Notes under the pieces: model-generated | What the model was told of the DNA's origin: nothing | The model's input: only the letters and a program-made list of their open reading frames with translations | Database searches by the model: none | NCBI GenBank assembly: GCA_046758465.1 | Contig: JBHIAG010000002.1 | Span: 1-55,115, forward strand | Direction of reading: 5' to 3' | DNA from: JBHIAG01 sp046758465 | GTDB taxonomy: Bacteria > Acidobacteriota > Terriglobia > Acidiferrales > 2-02-FULL-67-57 | Length of the DNA stretch: 55,115 nucleotides | Part shown: positions 15,968-24,180 of the stretch, piece by piece | Layout: every line of letters starts with the position of its first letter | Numbering within the stretch: position 1 is the first letter of the stretch | Translations under genes and position numbers: made by a program

Positions 15968-16183
15968 ATGCATTGGGATGGCTGGTGGCAGATGGGTTGG
16001 ATGTGGGTATTCTGGGTCCTTGTAATTGTCGCACTGTTTCTGTTTGTCCGCTGGATCACAATCTCAGCCCGCGATTCGGAAAAGACGCGCGAGCCGCCCG
16101 AGGAAATCTTGAAAAGTCGCTACGCGCGCGGTGAAATCGACAAGGAAGAATACGAGCGGCGGCTTCACGATCTGCGACGGTAG
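15968..16183 (+). CDS. SHOCT-domain small membrane protein
   Basis: 71 aa: a Trp-rich N-terminus, one membrane helix (WVLVIVALFLFVRWI) and a C-terminal SHOCT motif (LKSRYARGEIDKEEYERRLHDL). SHOCT ends are common on short membrane proteins and are thought to mediate oligomer contacts. It shares promoter unit 12 with the preceding small membrane gene, as no promoter is evident between them. Confidence 0.75.
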   Translation: MHWDGWWQMGWMWVFWVLVIVALFLFVRWITISARDSEKTREPPEEILKSRYARGEIDKEEYERRLHDLRR

Positions 16184-16267
16184 ACCGTGACAGGCAACCC
16201 AAAACGGTCATCAAGACAGGAGCCGAGTCAGTAAGCGTCCATCGCGCTAATCTCCGTTCCAACTCTT

Positions 16268-16348
16268 CGCTTCCAAGACCTGCTCGGCCGCATAAACTTT
16301 CCTGAATAAGTCCGTCGCGTTGACTTGGGTGGGGGTGCGGAATAGGAT
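16268..16348 (+). promoter_or_regulatory. Array repeat unit 13: complete unit
   Basis: The tail at 16268-16309 reads RFQDLLGRINFPE-stop; ten nt later come TTGACT (16320-16325), spacer TGGGTGGGGGTGCGGAA and TAGGAT (16343-16348). It drives the amidohydrolase gene. The tail differs from unit 1 mainly at third codon positions. Confidence 0.88.
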
Positions 16349-16392
16349 GGTGGGCAACGTGGCCCCGTGGTGACTTTTTCGGGAGACAGACC

Positions 16393-18075
16393 ATGAAATG
16401 CACACGCATCTTGGGACTCGCAGTCGTCTTGCTTCTTCCGACTCAGGCTCTGGCACAGACCGCCGACATCATCCTCATCAACGGAAATGTCATTACCGTG
16501 GATGAACGAAAGCCGCGGGCGGAGGCCATTGCAATCCAGGGCGAGCGAATCCTGGCCGCCGGTTCTAATGAAGAAATCAAGCATCTGCGCGAGAGCCGGA
16601 CGCATGTGGTTGATCTTCAGGGGAAGACAGTTATTCCGGGCATGGTGGACGGGCATCTGCACTTTGTGGGACTCGGATCTGATCGCGGTGCGTCGCTTGA
16701 TCTGAGCGAGGCGAGAAGTGAGGCGGATGTGGCGGCGCAGGTCCGGCGTGCGCTTGGACGCGTAAAGCGGGGGGAGTGGATCACCGGCGGGGATTGGCAT
16801 ACGGGGAACTGGGATCGAGAACAGTGGCCGACCAAGGGGTCGCTGGACCAAGCGGCTCCAAACAATCCGGTGTTGCTGAGGGGGATGCACGGACACGCCA
16901 GTTGGGTCAACTCGAAGGCGCTCGAAATGGCAGGCATCACCAAGAACACGCCAGACCCGCCCGGCGGCAAGATCCTGCGCGACGACAAAACGGGTGAGGC
17001 GAGTGGCATTCTCATCGAGAATGCGCAGGCCCTGGTTCGCAACAAGATCCCGGAGACCAGCCGCGAGCCCCTGAAAGAGCGCATCAAGAAAAGCATCCGG
17101 CTGGCGCTGTCGTACGGCTTTGTCGGCGCGCATGATATGGGAACATCGCTCCAGACCGTTGAGGCTTACAAGGAACTGATTGATGTCGGCGAGTTTCCGT
17201 TCCGCATCAACGCTATTCCTCGTGTCCGGAATTCTGGGGCCCTGCTAGACGAAATCCTGAAGCGCGGGCCTCTCGTCGGCTATGGCAATCATCGCCTGAC
17301 GATGCGCGGCGTGAAGCTCTCGATCGACGGGGCGCTAGGATCACGAGGTGCAGCGATGATGCTGCCCTATGAGGACGAGCCGCACAACTTGGGCGTGATC
17401 CGCGTCCCGTACGAACAGCTCTACTTCATCTTGGAAAAATCGCTGAAGGCAGGGTTCAACGTGGCCATTCACGCCATCGGGGACCGCGGCAACCAGATGG
17501 CGCTGGACGCCGTTGAGCAGGCGCTGCTCGGCGTGCCGGTTCAGGACCATCGAATCCGGGTCGAGCATGCGCAGGTCGTGCAGCTGGAAGACCTGCCGCG
17601 TTTTGCCAGGCTCGGGATCCTGGCGTCGGTGCAGTGGATTCATTGCACGCTCGACATGCCCTGGGCCGAAAAGCGGATCGGCTCGGAGCGTATCCGGGGC
17701 GCGTACGCGTGGAGGACACTCCTGAACCACGGCGCGCGACTGGTTGGTGGCTCGGACGAAGGAGCGAAAACGTTCAGTCCATTCATGGGGATTTTCGCCG
17801 CCGTCACGCGCCAAGACGAGAAAGGTTGGCCCCAAGGAGGATGGTATCCCGACCAGAAGCTCACTCGTTATGAGGCGCTCAAGAGCTACACGCTCGATGC
17901 GGCCTATGCCAGCTTTGAAGAGGATGTTCTTGGCTCGATTACGCCGGGCAAGTATGCCGACGTCGTCGTCCTTTCCAAAGACATCATGACGGTCCCTGCT
18001 CCGGAGATTCTTCAAACCCAAGTCCTGATGACGATGGTTGGCGGCAAGATCGTCTTCGAGCGGAAGGAGCAATAA
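16393..18075 (+). CDS. Secreted YtcJ-type amidohydrolase
   Basis: 560 aa. Signal peptide (MKCTRILGLAVVLLLPTQALAQ), then an Amidohydro_3 protein: IILINGNVITVDERKP, metal-binding HxH in GMVDGHLHFVG, IHAIGDRGNQMALDAV, RVEHAQVV, and the late Asp in GGSDEGAKTFSPF. The end is the composite beta-domain (GSITPGKYADVVVLSKDI). Such enzymes hydrolyse cyclic or N-acyl amides; the substrate is unknown. Export suggests action in the periplasm. Confidence 0.88.
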   Translation: MKCTRILGLAVVLLLPTQALAQTADIILINGNVITVDERKPRAEAIAIQGERILAAGSNEEIKHLRESRTHVVDLQGKTVIPGMVDGHLHFVGLGSDRGASLDLSEARSEADVAAQVRRALGRVKRGEWITGGDWHTGNWDREQWPTKGSLDQAAPNNPVLLRGMHGHASWVNSKALEMAGITKNTPDPPGGKILRDDKTGEASGILIENAQALVRNKIPETSREPLKERIKKSIRLALSYGFVGAHDMGTSLQTVEAYKELIDVGEFPFRINAIPRVRNSGALLDEILKRGPLVGYGNHRLTMRGVKLSIDGALGSRGAAMMLPYEDEPHNLGVIRVPYEQLYFILEKSLKAGFNVAIHAIGDRGNQMALDAVEQALLGVPVQDHRIRVEHAQVVQLEDLPRFARLGILASVQWIHCTLDMPWAEKRIGSERIRGAYAWRTLLNHGARLVGGSDEGAKTFSPFMGIFAAVTRQDEKGWPQGGWYPDQKLTRYEALKSYTLDAAYASFEEDVLGSITPGKYADVVVLSKDIMTVPAPEILQTQVLMTMVGGKIVFERKEQ

Positions 18076-18155
18076 CACCGCCCACCGACGTTCTCTCCAA
18101 CTCACGCTGAAAACCATCGAGCGGAAGATTGCCACGGTAGACTTGAAAGTTCTCG

Positions 18156-18184
18156 TTGACACCCCCGAAGCGCAGGATTAGGGT
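18156..18184 (+). promoter_or_regulatory. Promoter of SnoaL-like gene
   Basis: TTGACA (18156-18161), 17-bp spacer, TAGGGT (18179-18184). The boxes match the array promoters but the spacer (CCCCCGAAGCGCAGGAT) does not, so this is an ordinary sigma-70-type promoter of the same host type. Confidence 0.65.
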
Positions 18185-18227
18185 AGCAACCTCGAAATTC
18201 CCCACACTTCAGAAAGGGAGGACAACC

Positions 18228-18689
18228 ATGCGTCGAATTTTGCTGGTGTTTGCAAGTGTTGCAGTTTTGAGTCTGACGCTCATTGCAGCGCCGTCCCAGA
18301 TAGCCGATGAAGTTATCGCTATAACGAAAGCACAGTGGGCGGCAGAGATGCAGAACGATATTGCAGCGGCGATGAAGAACGTGGCTGACGATTACACAGA
18401 GTTCAATCCCGACTATCCCACTAGGCTCGATGGCAAGGCATTGAATGTGCGGCTTGCCGAAGCACAGGCAAGTGGCAGTGGGCGTCTGGTGGCAGCGGAG
18501 ATGGCCAACGCAAAGGTGCAGGTATATGACAATGTGGCCATCCTCACCTACAACTTCATCGGTTCCACAAGAGATAAAGACGGCAACATCGAAGCTGTAC
18601 GTGCAAAGTCAACCCGTGTGTACGTGAAAAAAGGCGGGCAGTGGTGGCTTGTACACGCCAACTTTGCTCCGGTTGACGTAGAGAATTAG
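18228..18689 (+). CDS. Secreted SnoaL-like/DUF4440 (NTF2 fold) protein
   Basis: 153 aa with a signal peptide (LLVFASVAVLSLTLIAAPSQ) and an NTF2-like cone: helix WAAEMQNDIAAAMKNVADDY, TEFNPDYPTRLDG, then strands ending in KGGQWWLVHANFAPV. GGGAGG precedes the ATG. It may bind a small hydrophobic ligand; no catalytic set is obvious. The normal domain ends at the TAG, but the same frame stays open for 45 more codons (see next feature). Confidence 0.75.
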   Translation: MRRILLVFASVAVLSLTLIAAPSQIADEVIAITKAQWAAEMQNDIAAAMKNVADDYTEFNPDYPTRLDGKALNVRLAEAQASGSGRLVAAEMANAKVQVYDNVAILTYNFIGSTRDKDGNIEAVRAKSTRVYVKKGGQWWLVHANFAPVDVEN

Positions 18690-18827
18690 GTGCAAGTGCT
18701 GACCGAAGCTTACGAGCAGGTGGAAGCGGGACAGTTGCTGAAGCTGCGGGACAAGGCCACTCGTTGCGTCAAGAGCTTCATTTCGCGCTATCGGCCCGAT
18801 CTGAGCTACATCCCGGCAGGCCAATAG
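18690..18827 (+). pseudogene. 45-codon in-frame extension after the SnoaL-like stop
   Basis: Directly in frame after the TAG are VQVLTEAYEQVEAGQLL, KLRDKATRCVKSFISRYRPD and LSYIPAGQ-stop, with protein-like composition. It is either a C-terminal extension cut off by a nonsense change or an unrelated coding remnant joined by chance. DUF4440 proteins usually end where the upstream frame ends, so the second reading is at least as likely. Confidence 0.35.
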
Positions 18828-18841
18828 ACGGGCTGTATCAA

Positions 18842-18858
18842 GGGGAAGTTCAGGCGGA
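18842..18858 (-). repeat. Possible array repeat unit 14: fragment of the peptide tail
   Basis: Minus strand reads CTCCGCCTGAACTTCCCC (LRLNFP), the core of the tail, then diverges before the stop. It is the last trace of the repeat before the phage-derived part of the island. Confidence 0.4.
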
Positions 18859-18876
18859 GTGACGGAGTGTGTCTAG

Positions 18877-18905
18877 TTGACGGCGCAGAAGCTCAAATCT
18901 AGCTC
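18877..18905 (+). promoter_or_regulatory. Promoter of the 71-aa hypothetical gene
   Basis: TTGACG (18877-18882), 17-bp spacer, TAGCTC (18900-18905). A second -10-like TAGACT lies at 18928-18933. Confidence 0.45.
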
Positions 18906-18965
18906 TGCGGGAGATGCTAGACTATTTGCAGGGAGTGGCGAGGGGGATTAGGGAGGAAGGCCATT

Positions 18966-19181
18966 ATGGGTAGCCATTGGAAACAATTCGAAGGCGCTCT
19001 GAATTCCGCTGCCAAGAATATCGGCAAGGAGCCGCGTTTCCAGGTTATCCCCGACCAGCGCAACACTCTGTATGAAATTCGCTACGGAAATAAGTGGCAG
19101 TCTGTAGACCTGTCGGAAGCTGAGCAGTTTCTTAGCGATCCGTCCAGGCTTGCAGAATTCGTGAACCAGTTTCTTGGTTAA
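18966..19181 (+). CDS. Hypothetical 71-aa protein
   Basis: A soluble protein with alternating helix and strand (LYEIRYGNKWQSVDLSEAEQFL) and a strong ribosome site (GGGAGGAAGG) seven nt before the ATG. No family recognised. It is the last plus-strand gene before the minus-strand phage block, with which it converges. Confidence 0.6.
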   Translation: MGSHWKQFEGALNSAAKNIGKEPRFQVIPDQRNTLYEIRYGNKWQSVDLSEAEQFLSDPSRLAEFVNQFLG

Positions 19182-19254
19182 GTATCATCCGCCGATTGCT
19201 CGATGGGTGGCTGGGACTGGCCTGGTTGCCGCTAACGGGGGAAACGCTTCCGCA

Positions 19255-19767
19255 CTAAATTTTCCCCGTCAAGCCTGGCTGCCAATCTTTCAGCATCCCG
19301 CGCTGCCGCAGGAGTTTGGTGTATGCGTCCGGGTCTTTTTCCGCCAGTTCGGCCAAGTCAGCAAGCTCCCGTTCTGGCTCTTTCTTCTCGGGCGGTTTTT
19401 CTGCCCCTTGGGGCGGCTGCTCTTCCGTCTTGCCTAGAGCGAGCTTGCCTTTGTCGCGCAATTCGCAGAAGGCCGCCTTAAGGTTTTGAGGATTGACCTG
19501 CCAGCCACGCTCCGCCAGGTACTCGCCGATAGTCCTAGCGTTTTTCAAGTCGTCCTCACGCGACACTGCGCGCAGTTCCGGGTGTGCCCGCGCCAAGCCA
19601 GTTGCACAGGCGCTTTCGAAGCTCCAAGCCGCCATGCTTTCGGAAAACTGAAACCGTTGTTTGATGCTGCCCAAGTTGTCCTCGAAAATCTCCTCCAACA
19701 CCGTCTCAAGCGCGCCAAGCGGGTTGCGGTTGAACTCCTCTAAGAAAGCGTCCTTGTTCTGAGCCAC
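19255..19767 (-). CDS. Phage-type hypothetical protein
   Basis: 170 aa beginning at a GTG with AGGAG upstream. It is acidic and helical; the central VNPQNLKAAFCELRDKGKLA resembles short conserved segments in small structural or scaffold-like phage proteins, and a Pro/Glu-rich linker follows. It is the last gene of a minus-strand run with tight spacing (9 nt from the preceding frame), as in phage late operons. No defined function. Confidence 0.55.
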   Translation of the reverse strand: MAQNKDAFLEEFNRNPLGALETVLEEIFEDNLGSIKQRFQFSESMAAWSFESACATGLARAHPELRAVSREDDLKNARTIGEYLAERGWQVNPQNLKAAFCELRDKGKLALGKTEEQPPQGAEKPPEKKEPERELADLAELAEKDPDAYTKLLRQRGMLKDWQPGLTGKI

Positions 19768-19776
19768 GATGTTCTC

Positions 19777-20724
19777 CTAGTCTTCCGGCCCCACAATCTT
19801 CACGCCCTCAGCGCGTAGCATGACCTTGACGATTTGGGTGATCTTGGCCCGCTGGCTTTGGTACAGCTTGCGGAGAACCTTGCGGCCTTTGGGCGACTTG
19901 ACCGCTGAGGGCATTTTTCTCATCAACCCTCGTGCCAGTTGGCCGTGCAGCCGGCCCCAGGCGCGCTCGAACTTTTCCTGAGTTTCTGGCGTCGTACCAC
20001 CCGCGACTCGAATCTGCGGAGCGCGCACTCGCTCAATACCAGCCGCACGCAAGAACTCTTCTTCGGGGGAAAGCTCTGCTGAAAGCACGCGGGAGCCGAC
20101 TGCGGCAGGCGCGGGAATGTCCGTACCCGAGATGAAGCGGCGCGGCTCCTTCGGCTTACCCGTGAACGGATCAATGCGCACCTCTCCCGTCTTAGAGAGG
20201 AACGGAATGTCACCGAAGCCACTCGCCCGCTCCTCGGGCGAAAGTAACTGTTCAAACACACCGAGCACGGTGCGCTGGGGAAAATAGCTGGAGATGAACT
20301 CCTCGAATCGCTTCCGCAAACTCCGCGCCGAGAGCCGTCCGTCTAGGTGGTCTGTCACCGCGCCCCATAGTTTTCCCACCAGTCCGGGCGACGACAAGAA
20401 AGTGACACTTGAATTCACAAGTTCCTTCCGCGCCTTCTCGCTATCCCCCCGTAACAGGGCTGCGAAAAACAGACCCTCGACCAAGAAAAGAATGCCCCCG
20501 AGCCTCTTACGACGCACCACTTTGCCGTCTAGGTCTTTAAACTGGTACTCGAAGCGGTCAAAGTCCACCTCGTCATAGATGGTTTCGTTGACAAAGTGGA
20601 CAAAGCCTGCGCCTTCCAAGTTCCGCACGGCGAACGCCACGGCATCATCAGCGGTGGCCCTGCCAGCCACAACCTTGCGGTAGAAACTCGGCGCGGCGGG
20701 TGTGAACTCAGCAAGAAAGCGCAA
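19777..20724 (-). CDS. Phage ejection/internal virion-like protein, C-terminal part after frameshift
   Basis: 315 codons opening with RFLAEFTPAAPSFYR in a different frame from the upstream gene, with only a weak TTG as start. Joined to the upstream frame by one added base near 20727 it gives LLLSPFAKFGFNWLRFLAEF and TPAAP, which matches the PFxRTPxNxLRFxxExTP motif of large polyvalent/internal virion proteins of podovirus-like phages. It contains a membrane-like stretch (GGILFLVEGLFFAALL). It is therefore the 3' half of one broken gene. Confidence 0.65.
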   Translation of the reverse strand: MRFLAEFTPAAPSFYRKVVAGRATADDAVAFAVRNLEGAGFVHFVNETIYDEVDFDRFEYQFKDLDGKVVRRKRLGGILFLVEGLFFAALLRGDSEKARKELVNSSVTFLSSPGLVGKLWGAVTDHLDGRLSARSLRKRFEEFISSYFPQRTVLGVFEQLLSPEERASGFGDIPFLSKTGEVRIDPFTGKPKEPRRFISGTDIPAPAAVGSRVLSAELSPEEEFLRAAGIERVRAPQIRVAGGTTPETQEKFERAWGRLHGQLARGLMRKMPSAVKSPKGRKVLRKLYQSQRAKITQIVKVMLRAEGVKIVGPED

Positions 20725-22772
20725 CCATTGAAGCCGAATTTCGCAAAAGGTGACAAAAGCAAAATCGTAAAAGGGTGTCCGGTCAAACGCTCGATAGAAG
20801 CTGGCAGGGGCAGGGTGAATGATGCTTTCTGCCCTTCCTTCAATGCTTGTGTTACCACGTTCGGGTCTTTGAGCAATTCCGCCGCCCGCCGCCGCACAAA
20901 GTTTTGCCGGGCAACTCCGTGCAGGCCGCGACTTACTGCTTCCCGATGCGCTTGCGCCAGAATGGTTGATTTGAACGCGAAAGCTCGCGCCGTGCCATCT
21001 ACGAGCGTCTTCAACTTCAGCCCCGTGAAGGCGGCAATATCGGCACGCTCGCCGAAGAATGGTTTGAAGCGCAGCGAGAGGGCGGGGTCGGTTCCTAGTA
21101 CACGCTCCAACTCTTCTTTAGGGAATGCCCGCCAGTAGCGGATAGCATCAAAGGTTCCCTGCACACGCTTTCCAGGCTGGCCGGTGCGGACGAAATCGAG
21201 CACGTCGCTAACAATATCGCGCTGGCCCTTCTCCGCCAGCGTGCCGATGTCGCTGGGTAAGTCGGCGAGAAACGAAAACCAGGGGAAAATCGCACGACGC
21301 CAAAAATCAATCCCGAAGATGCGAGCGGCGCGGCCAAGGTTCCTGCTTTTGAGTGCTTCGACTCCTTCGCGGAATAGAGTCTTTGCTGGCCCAGATTCCA
21401 GCGCAGGCAACCCTTCAAGGCTGACGTTTGCGCGCTTCATCAGGTTGACTAACGTATCAACGGCGGCTCGCGCTTCCGCCCGCGCCTGGGCACTCACAGG
21501 CTCTTGAAAAGCGCGGCCAGTGAGTCCGAAAGTGCGGGCGAAGCGTACCCGCTGACGACTGGCAAGACTCATAAGCGAAACCAGTGCTTGTGCCTGCTCG
21601 ACCGTCGCAAGGTTCTCGGCCTTGCCGATTGTATTGGTGGCAAATTCCTTGATTTGCTCGCTGAGGATGACTGTGGCCTTGTTCAGCGTGCGGACCCGCT
21701 GCGGGGAAACGGTGAGCGACGTGCGGCGAGCAACCTGCTCCTCGGCCAACTGGCGGGCGCGCTCGCCCGCGATTCCGCGCAGTTGCCGTTCAAGAATGTC
21801 GGTCTCAACCTCGCGCCCTAGTTGGCGCAGAGGCACCTTGGCCGTCGCTGCGACCGTTCCGGTTTCCGCAATGGCCGGGGCTTGCTCCAAAGTGATTCGC
21901 CCAATGTCATCTAGCTCGTTGATGACGGCACGGACGGATTCTCCGAGCTGGCTTCCCTCCTGTTGCAGCGCATCTTTAATCGGCTTCGCCCGCAAGATTG
22001 CCTGCAATTCCCGGCGTGCTGTGGCCGCCAAAAGCTCGTCGCCGGGTTCAACTCCTTTCATGCGCGTGGTGAGCCGAGTCCACGCGTTTGCGATAGCCTC
22101 GGGTACACCGCTCATCCTAAGAGCTGCGACACCACCAGGGAAAAGCGCGGAAATTCCCGCTAGCGTGCCCGCTTCGCGCAAGCGTTCGGTCGGCTGGCCA
22201 GCTACTTCTCTGCGCGGAACCACCGCGCCGAACTTGGCCCCGACCGCACCGGATCGAATTGTTTCCTCAACCAGCCGTGGGAGTGAGATGCCACGCTCGG
22301 CTAGTGCGCCAGCTAAACGACTGCCAACGGTTTTTTCAAAGACCTTCTTCCCAGCAGCGCGCGCCACCGGACTCGCCACGCCGCCGACAGGTATTCCCAT
22401 CGCAAGCAAGTCGAGGCTGGCGGCTTTCAGCGCCTCTTCCTCCTCGGGAGTATGTTTGGGAATGCCAAAGCGCCTGCCAGTGTGCCGCTCCACGTAAAGT
22501 TTTTCATGCTCGTTGGGTTCTTCCCCTGGCCCGAGCCTGCGGGCCATCGGGGGCCACCCAAAAGCAATTTTCGTCGCCTTGAGTTGACGCCGGGGGATGT
22601 CGAGGATGTCACGGACAACATCTACAACCGCTTCTCCAACCGCCCCAGGAATTGCGCCGGCGACAGACATCTCCCGCATTTCGACCTCGGGCGGTGGTGG
22701 AGGGGGCGGGACCGCGAGTTCGTCACGGATGCGACGCCCGGCGCGTTCGATGGCAGCTTGAAGGTCGCCCAT
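20529..22772 (-). CDS. Phage ejection/internal virion-like protein, N-terminal part before frameshift
   Basis: The true coding part runs from the ATG at 22772 to about 20728; the remaining frame to 20529 is an out-of-frame reading of the downstream half. It starts with a Pro-rich stretch (VPPPPPPPEVEM), a hydrophobic segment (AGAIPGAVGEAVVDVVRDIL) and long helical regions, consistent with a very large virion protein (about 995 aa when joined). The frameshift is a one-base loss in TTCAATGG. There is no slippery heptamer, so it looks like decay or a sequencing error rather than programmed shifting. Confidence 0.65.
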   Translation of the reverse strand: MGDLQAAIERAGRRIRDELAVPPPPPPPEVEMREMSVAGAIPGAVGEAVVDVVRDILDIPRRQLKATKIAFGWPPMARRLGPGEEPNEHEKLYVERHTGRRFGIPKHTPEEEEALKAASLDLLAMGIPVGGVASPVARAAGKKVFEKTVGSRLAGALAERGISLPRLVEETIRSGAVGAKFGAVVPRREVAGQPTERLREAGTLAGISALFPGGVAALRMSGVPEAIANAWTRLTTRMKGVEPGDELLAATARRELQAILRAKPIKDALQQEGSQLGESVRAVINELDDIGRITLEQAPAIAETGTVAATAKVPLRQLGREVETDILERQLRGIAGERARQLAEEQVARRTSLTVSPQRVRTLNKATVILSEQIKEFATNTIGKAENLATVEQAQALVSLMSLASRQRVRFARTFGLTGRAFQEPVSAQARAEARAAVDTLVNLMKRANVSLEGLPALESGPAKTLFREGVEALKSRNLGRAARIFGIDFWRRAIFPWFSFLADLPSDIGTLAEKGQRDIVSDVLDFVRTGQPGKRVQGTFDAIRYWRAFPKEELERVLGTDPALSLRFKPFFGERADIAAFTGLKLKTLVDGTARAFAFKSTILAQAHREAVSRGLHGVARQNFVRRRAAELLKDPNVVTQALKEGQKASFTLPLPASIERLTGHPFTILLLSPFAKFGFNGCAFLLSSHPPRRVSTARLWLAGPPLMMPWRSPCGTWKAQALSTLSTKPSMTRWTLTASSTSLKT

Positions 22773-22784
22773 TGCTATGGATTC

Positions 22785-23009
22785 CTATCTGCTTAGAGAA
22801 AAATCAATAAGCTTCTCAAGATTGGTGTTGAGTCTGTCGGTCTTCATGGCGCGGAGAATCCGCCGAAGGTTTTTCTTCACGGCTGGGTCTGTTGTGGCAT
22901 CCCTGCGTGCAAGCAGAGTGGCTTGTTTTTTGTCGCCACCACCTTGCACCCAGTATGCTCCGGCCAACGCGCTGATCTCATCCTGCCTCACTGGCTGAAG
23001 GTTACTCAT
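22785..23009 (-). CDS. Small phage protein, duplicate of neighbour's C-terminal domain
   Basis: 74 aa (start MSNLQPVRQDEISALAGAYW, preceded by AGGAGTG). It is clearly paralogous to the last 75 residues of the preceding 286-aa protein: both share EhxALAGAYxVQxGxD, TDPxVxxNLxxILRAxKxxxLxTxLExLxxF. A tandem domain duplication has thus made a stand-alone copy. Function unknown. Confidence 0.65.
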   Translation of the reverse strand: MSNLQPVRQDEISALAGAYWVQGGGDKKQATLLARRDATTDPAVKKNLRRILRAMKTDRLNTNLEKLIDFSLSR

Positions 23010-23012
23010 GTG

Positions 23013-23873
23013 TCACTCCTGATTTTGGTCTTGCCTGCCTGCTTCGAGAAATCGGAGCAGGTCTTCCAAAGCAGTGTCAAGTTTGCCAGCCTTGACAGCA
23101 CGAAGAATCAGCGGAAGATTTCTCCGCACGTGTGGGTCTGTTCTGGCCTCTTTGAGTGCGAGCTGCATCGCCTGGCGTACATCGTTGCCAGCTTGAACTA
23201 GGTATGCGCCGGCCAGCGCATTGACCTCACCCTGCCGCCCTGCCTGAGCCGCAGCGCGCCTTTCGGCGGGCGATAGCGGCTCAAAGTTCGAAATGCGCTT
23301 GATCTCCCCGCCAGTCGCCCTGTCGAGGAAAACCAAGTCACGCCCGCTCATGCGGGTGAAATATTTTTGTTCATCGCCCGCGCGGAAGAAATCTAAAACC
23401 TCCCGCGCCTCGTCAGTCCGCCCCTGCTGGAAAAGTTTGGCTGCCAAGCCCTGAAATGACGTGGGCTGTTTTGGCGGTTTCGGGCGTCCAAGCAGTCTCG
23501 TCCGCTCTTCCTCCGCAGCCACTTCCCGCTCGCGCAAACCGAACGCGCGTTCCTCGCTCCGTCGCTGGGCCTCTTGCTGACGGCGAATCAATTGCTGCTG
23601 TTGGACGGCACCGAAGCCACGCGCAAAGCCCGCTGCCACGCCACCTTCAGGGCCAGAAAGTGAGCCGGCGATGGCTGTGGGCAGATTAGTCAAAAAAGCG
23701 TGCATGAAAGTGGGCCGCGTCTGAAGCTCAACTTGCGGCACCATGACGGGCATGGTGCCGAGTTCACCATCCGCACCGCCAAGAGGAATCTCCCCGACTT
23801 GCTGTACGCCGACCTGCTTATAGCCTGTTGGAACCGGGCTGAAGCTGAATTCGCGTTTGAGTCCTTCTCCCAT
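23013..23873 (-). CDS. Phage-type virion-associated protein
   Basis: About 286 aa. A short N-terminal segment is followed by a Gly/Ala-rich region (AGSLSGPEGGVAAGFARGFG), a Gln/Arg-rich coiled coil (QQQQLIRRQQEAQRRSEER) and a C-terminal domain shared with the next gene. The ATG at 23873 is preceded by GGAGAGGGAG; the longer frame to 23894 lacks such a site. The layout resembles podovirus internal core proteins, but no signature proves it. It overlaps the end of the HTH gene by a few bases. Confidence 0.6.
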   Translation of the reverse strand: MGEGLKREFSFSPVPTGYKQVGVQQVGEIPLGGADGELGTMPVMVPQVELQTRPTFMHAFLTNLPTAIAGSLSGPEGGVAAGFARGFGAVQQQQLIRRQQEAQRRSEERAFGLREREVAAEEERTRLLGRPKPPKQPTSFQGLAAKLFQQGRTDEAREVLDFFRAGDEQKYFTRMSGRDLVFLDRATGGEIKRISNFEPLSPAERRAAAQAGRQGEVNALAGAYLVQAGNDVRQAMQLALKEARTDPHVRRNLPLILRAVKAGKLDTALEDLLRFLEAGRQDQNQE

Positions 23874-23875
23874 GT

Positions 23876-24157
23876 CTACTCCCTCTCCTTGCAAGATATC
23901 GGTGCTGGCCTGGTCTCAACTGGCGCGCCGCCGCTGAGAGGTGGGCACGGGAATTTTTGAAATAGATACGCTTCGGCTTCACCCAGCAGTTCAGCCAGCT
24001 TTGCGCGCTCCCACTGGCTAGCCTCGGCTTGGCCGTGGACGATCTGGCTTAGACGGCTGGACGAGATGCCCGCTGCCGCCGCGATGCGCGTTTGCTTGTA
24101 CCCATTGCGCCAGAGCGCACGGTGTAGGTTTTCGAGCACTGCCCTCCCCTCCTTCAT
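23876..24157 (-). CDS. XRE/Cro-like HTH transcriptional regulator
   Basis: About 93 aa with a Cro/CI-type HTH (LHRALWRNGYKQTRIAAAAG, then ISSSRLSQIVHGQ) and a short C-terminal tail. It lies between a strong terminator and the virion-like genes, so it probably controls the following minus-strand operon. The start at 24157 (MKEGRAVLENLHRAL) is preferred over the longer frame, which reads through the terminator hairpin. Confidence 0.75.
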   Translation of the reverse strand: MKEGRAVLENLHRALWRNGYKQTRIAAAAGISSSRLSQIVHGQAEASQWERAKLAELLGEAEAYLFQKFPCPPLSGGAPVETRPAPISCKERE

Positions 24158-24180
24158 GGAATTTCCTTGCAGGCCACGGT

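Noticed and set aside
2617..18858. Integron gene-cassette array with attC sites
   Set aside because: The repeated units are not imperfect palindromes with GTTRRRY/RYYYAAC core sites, cassettes occur in both orientations, and no IntI-type integrase is present.
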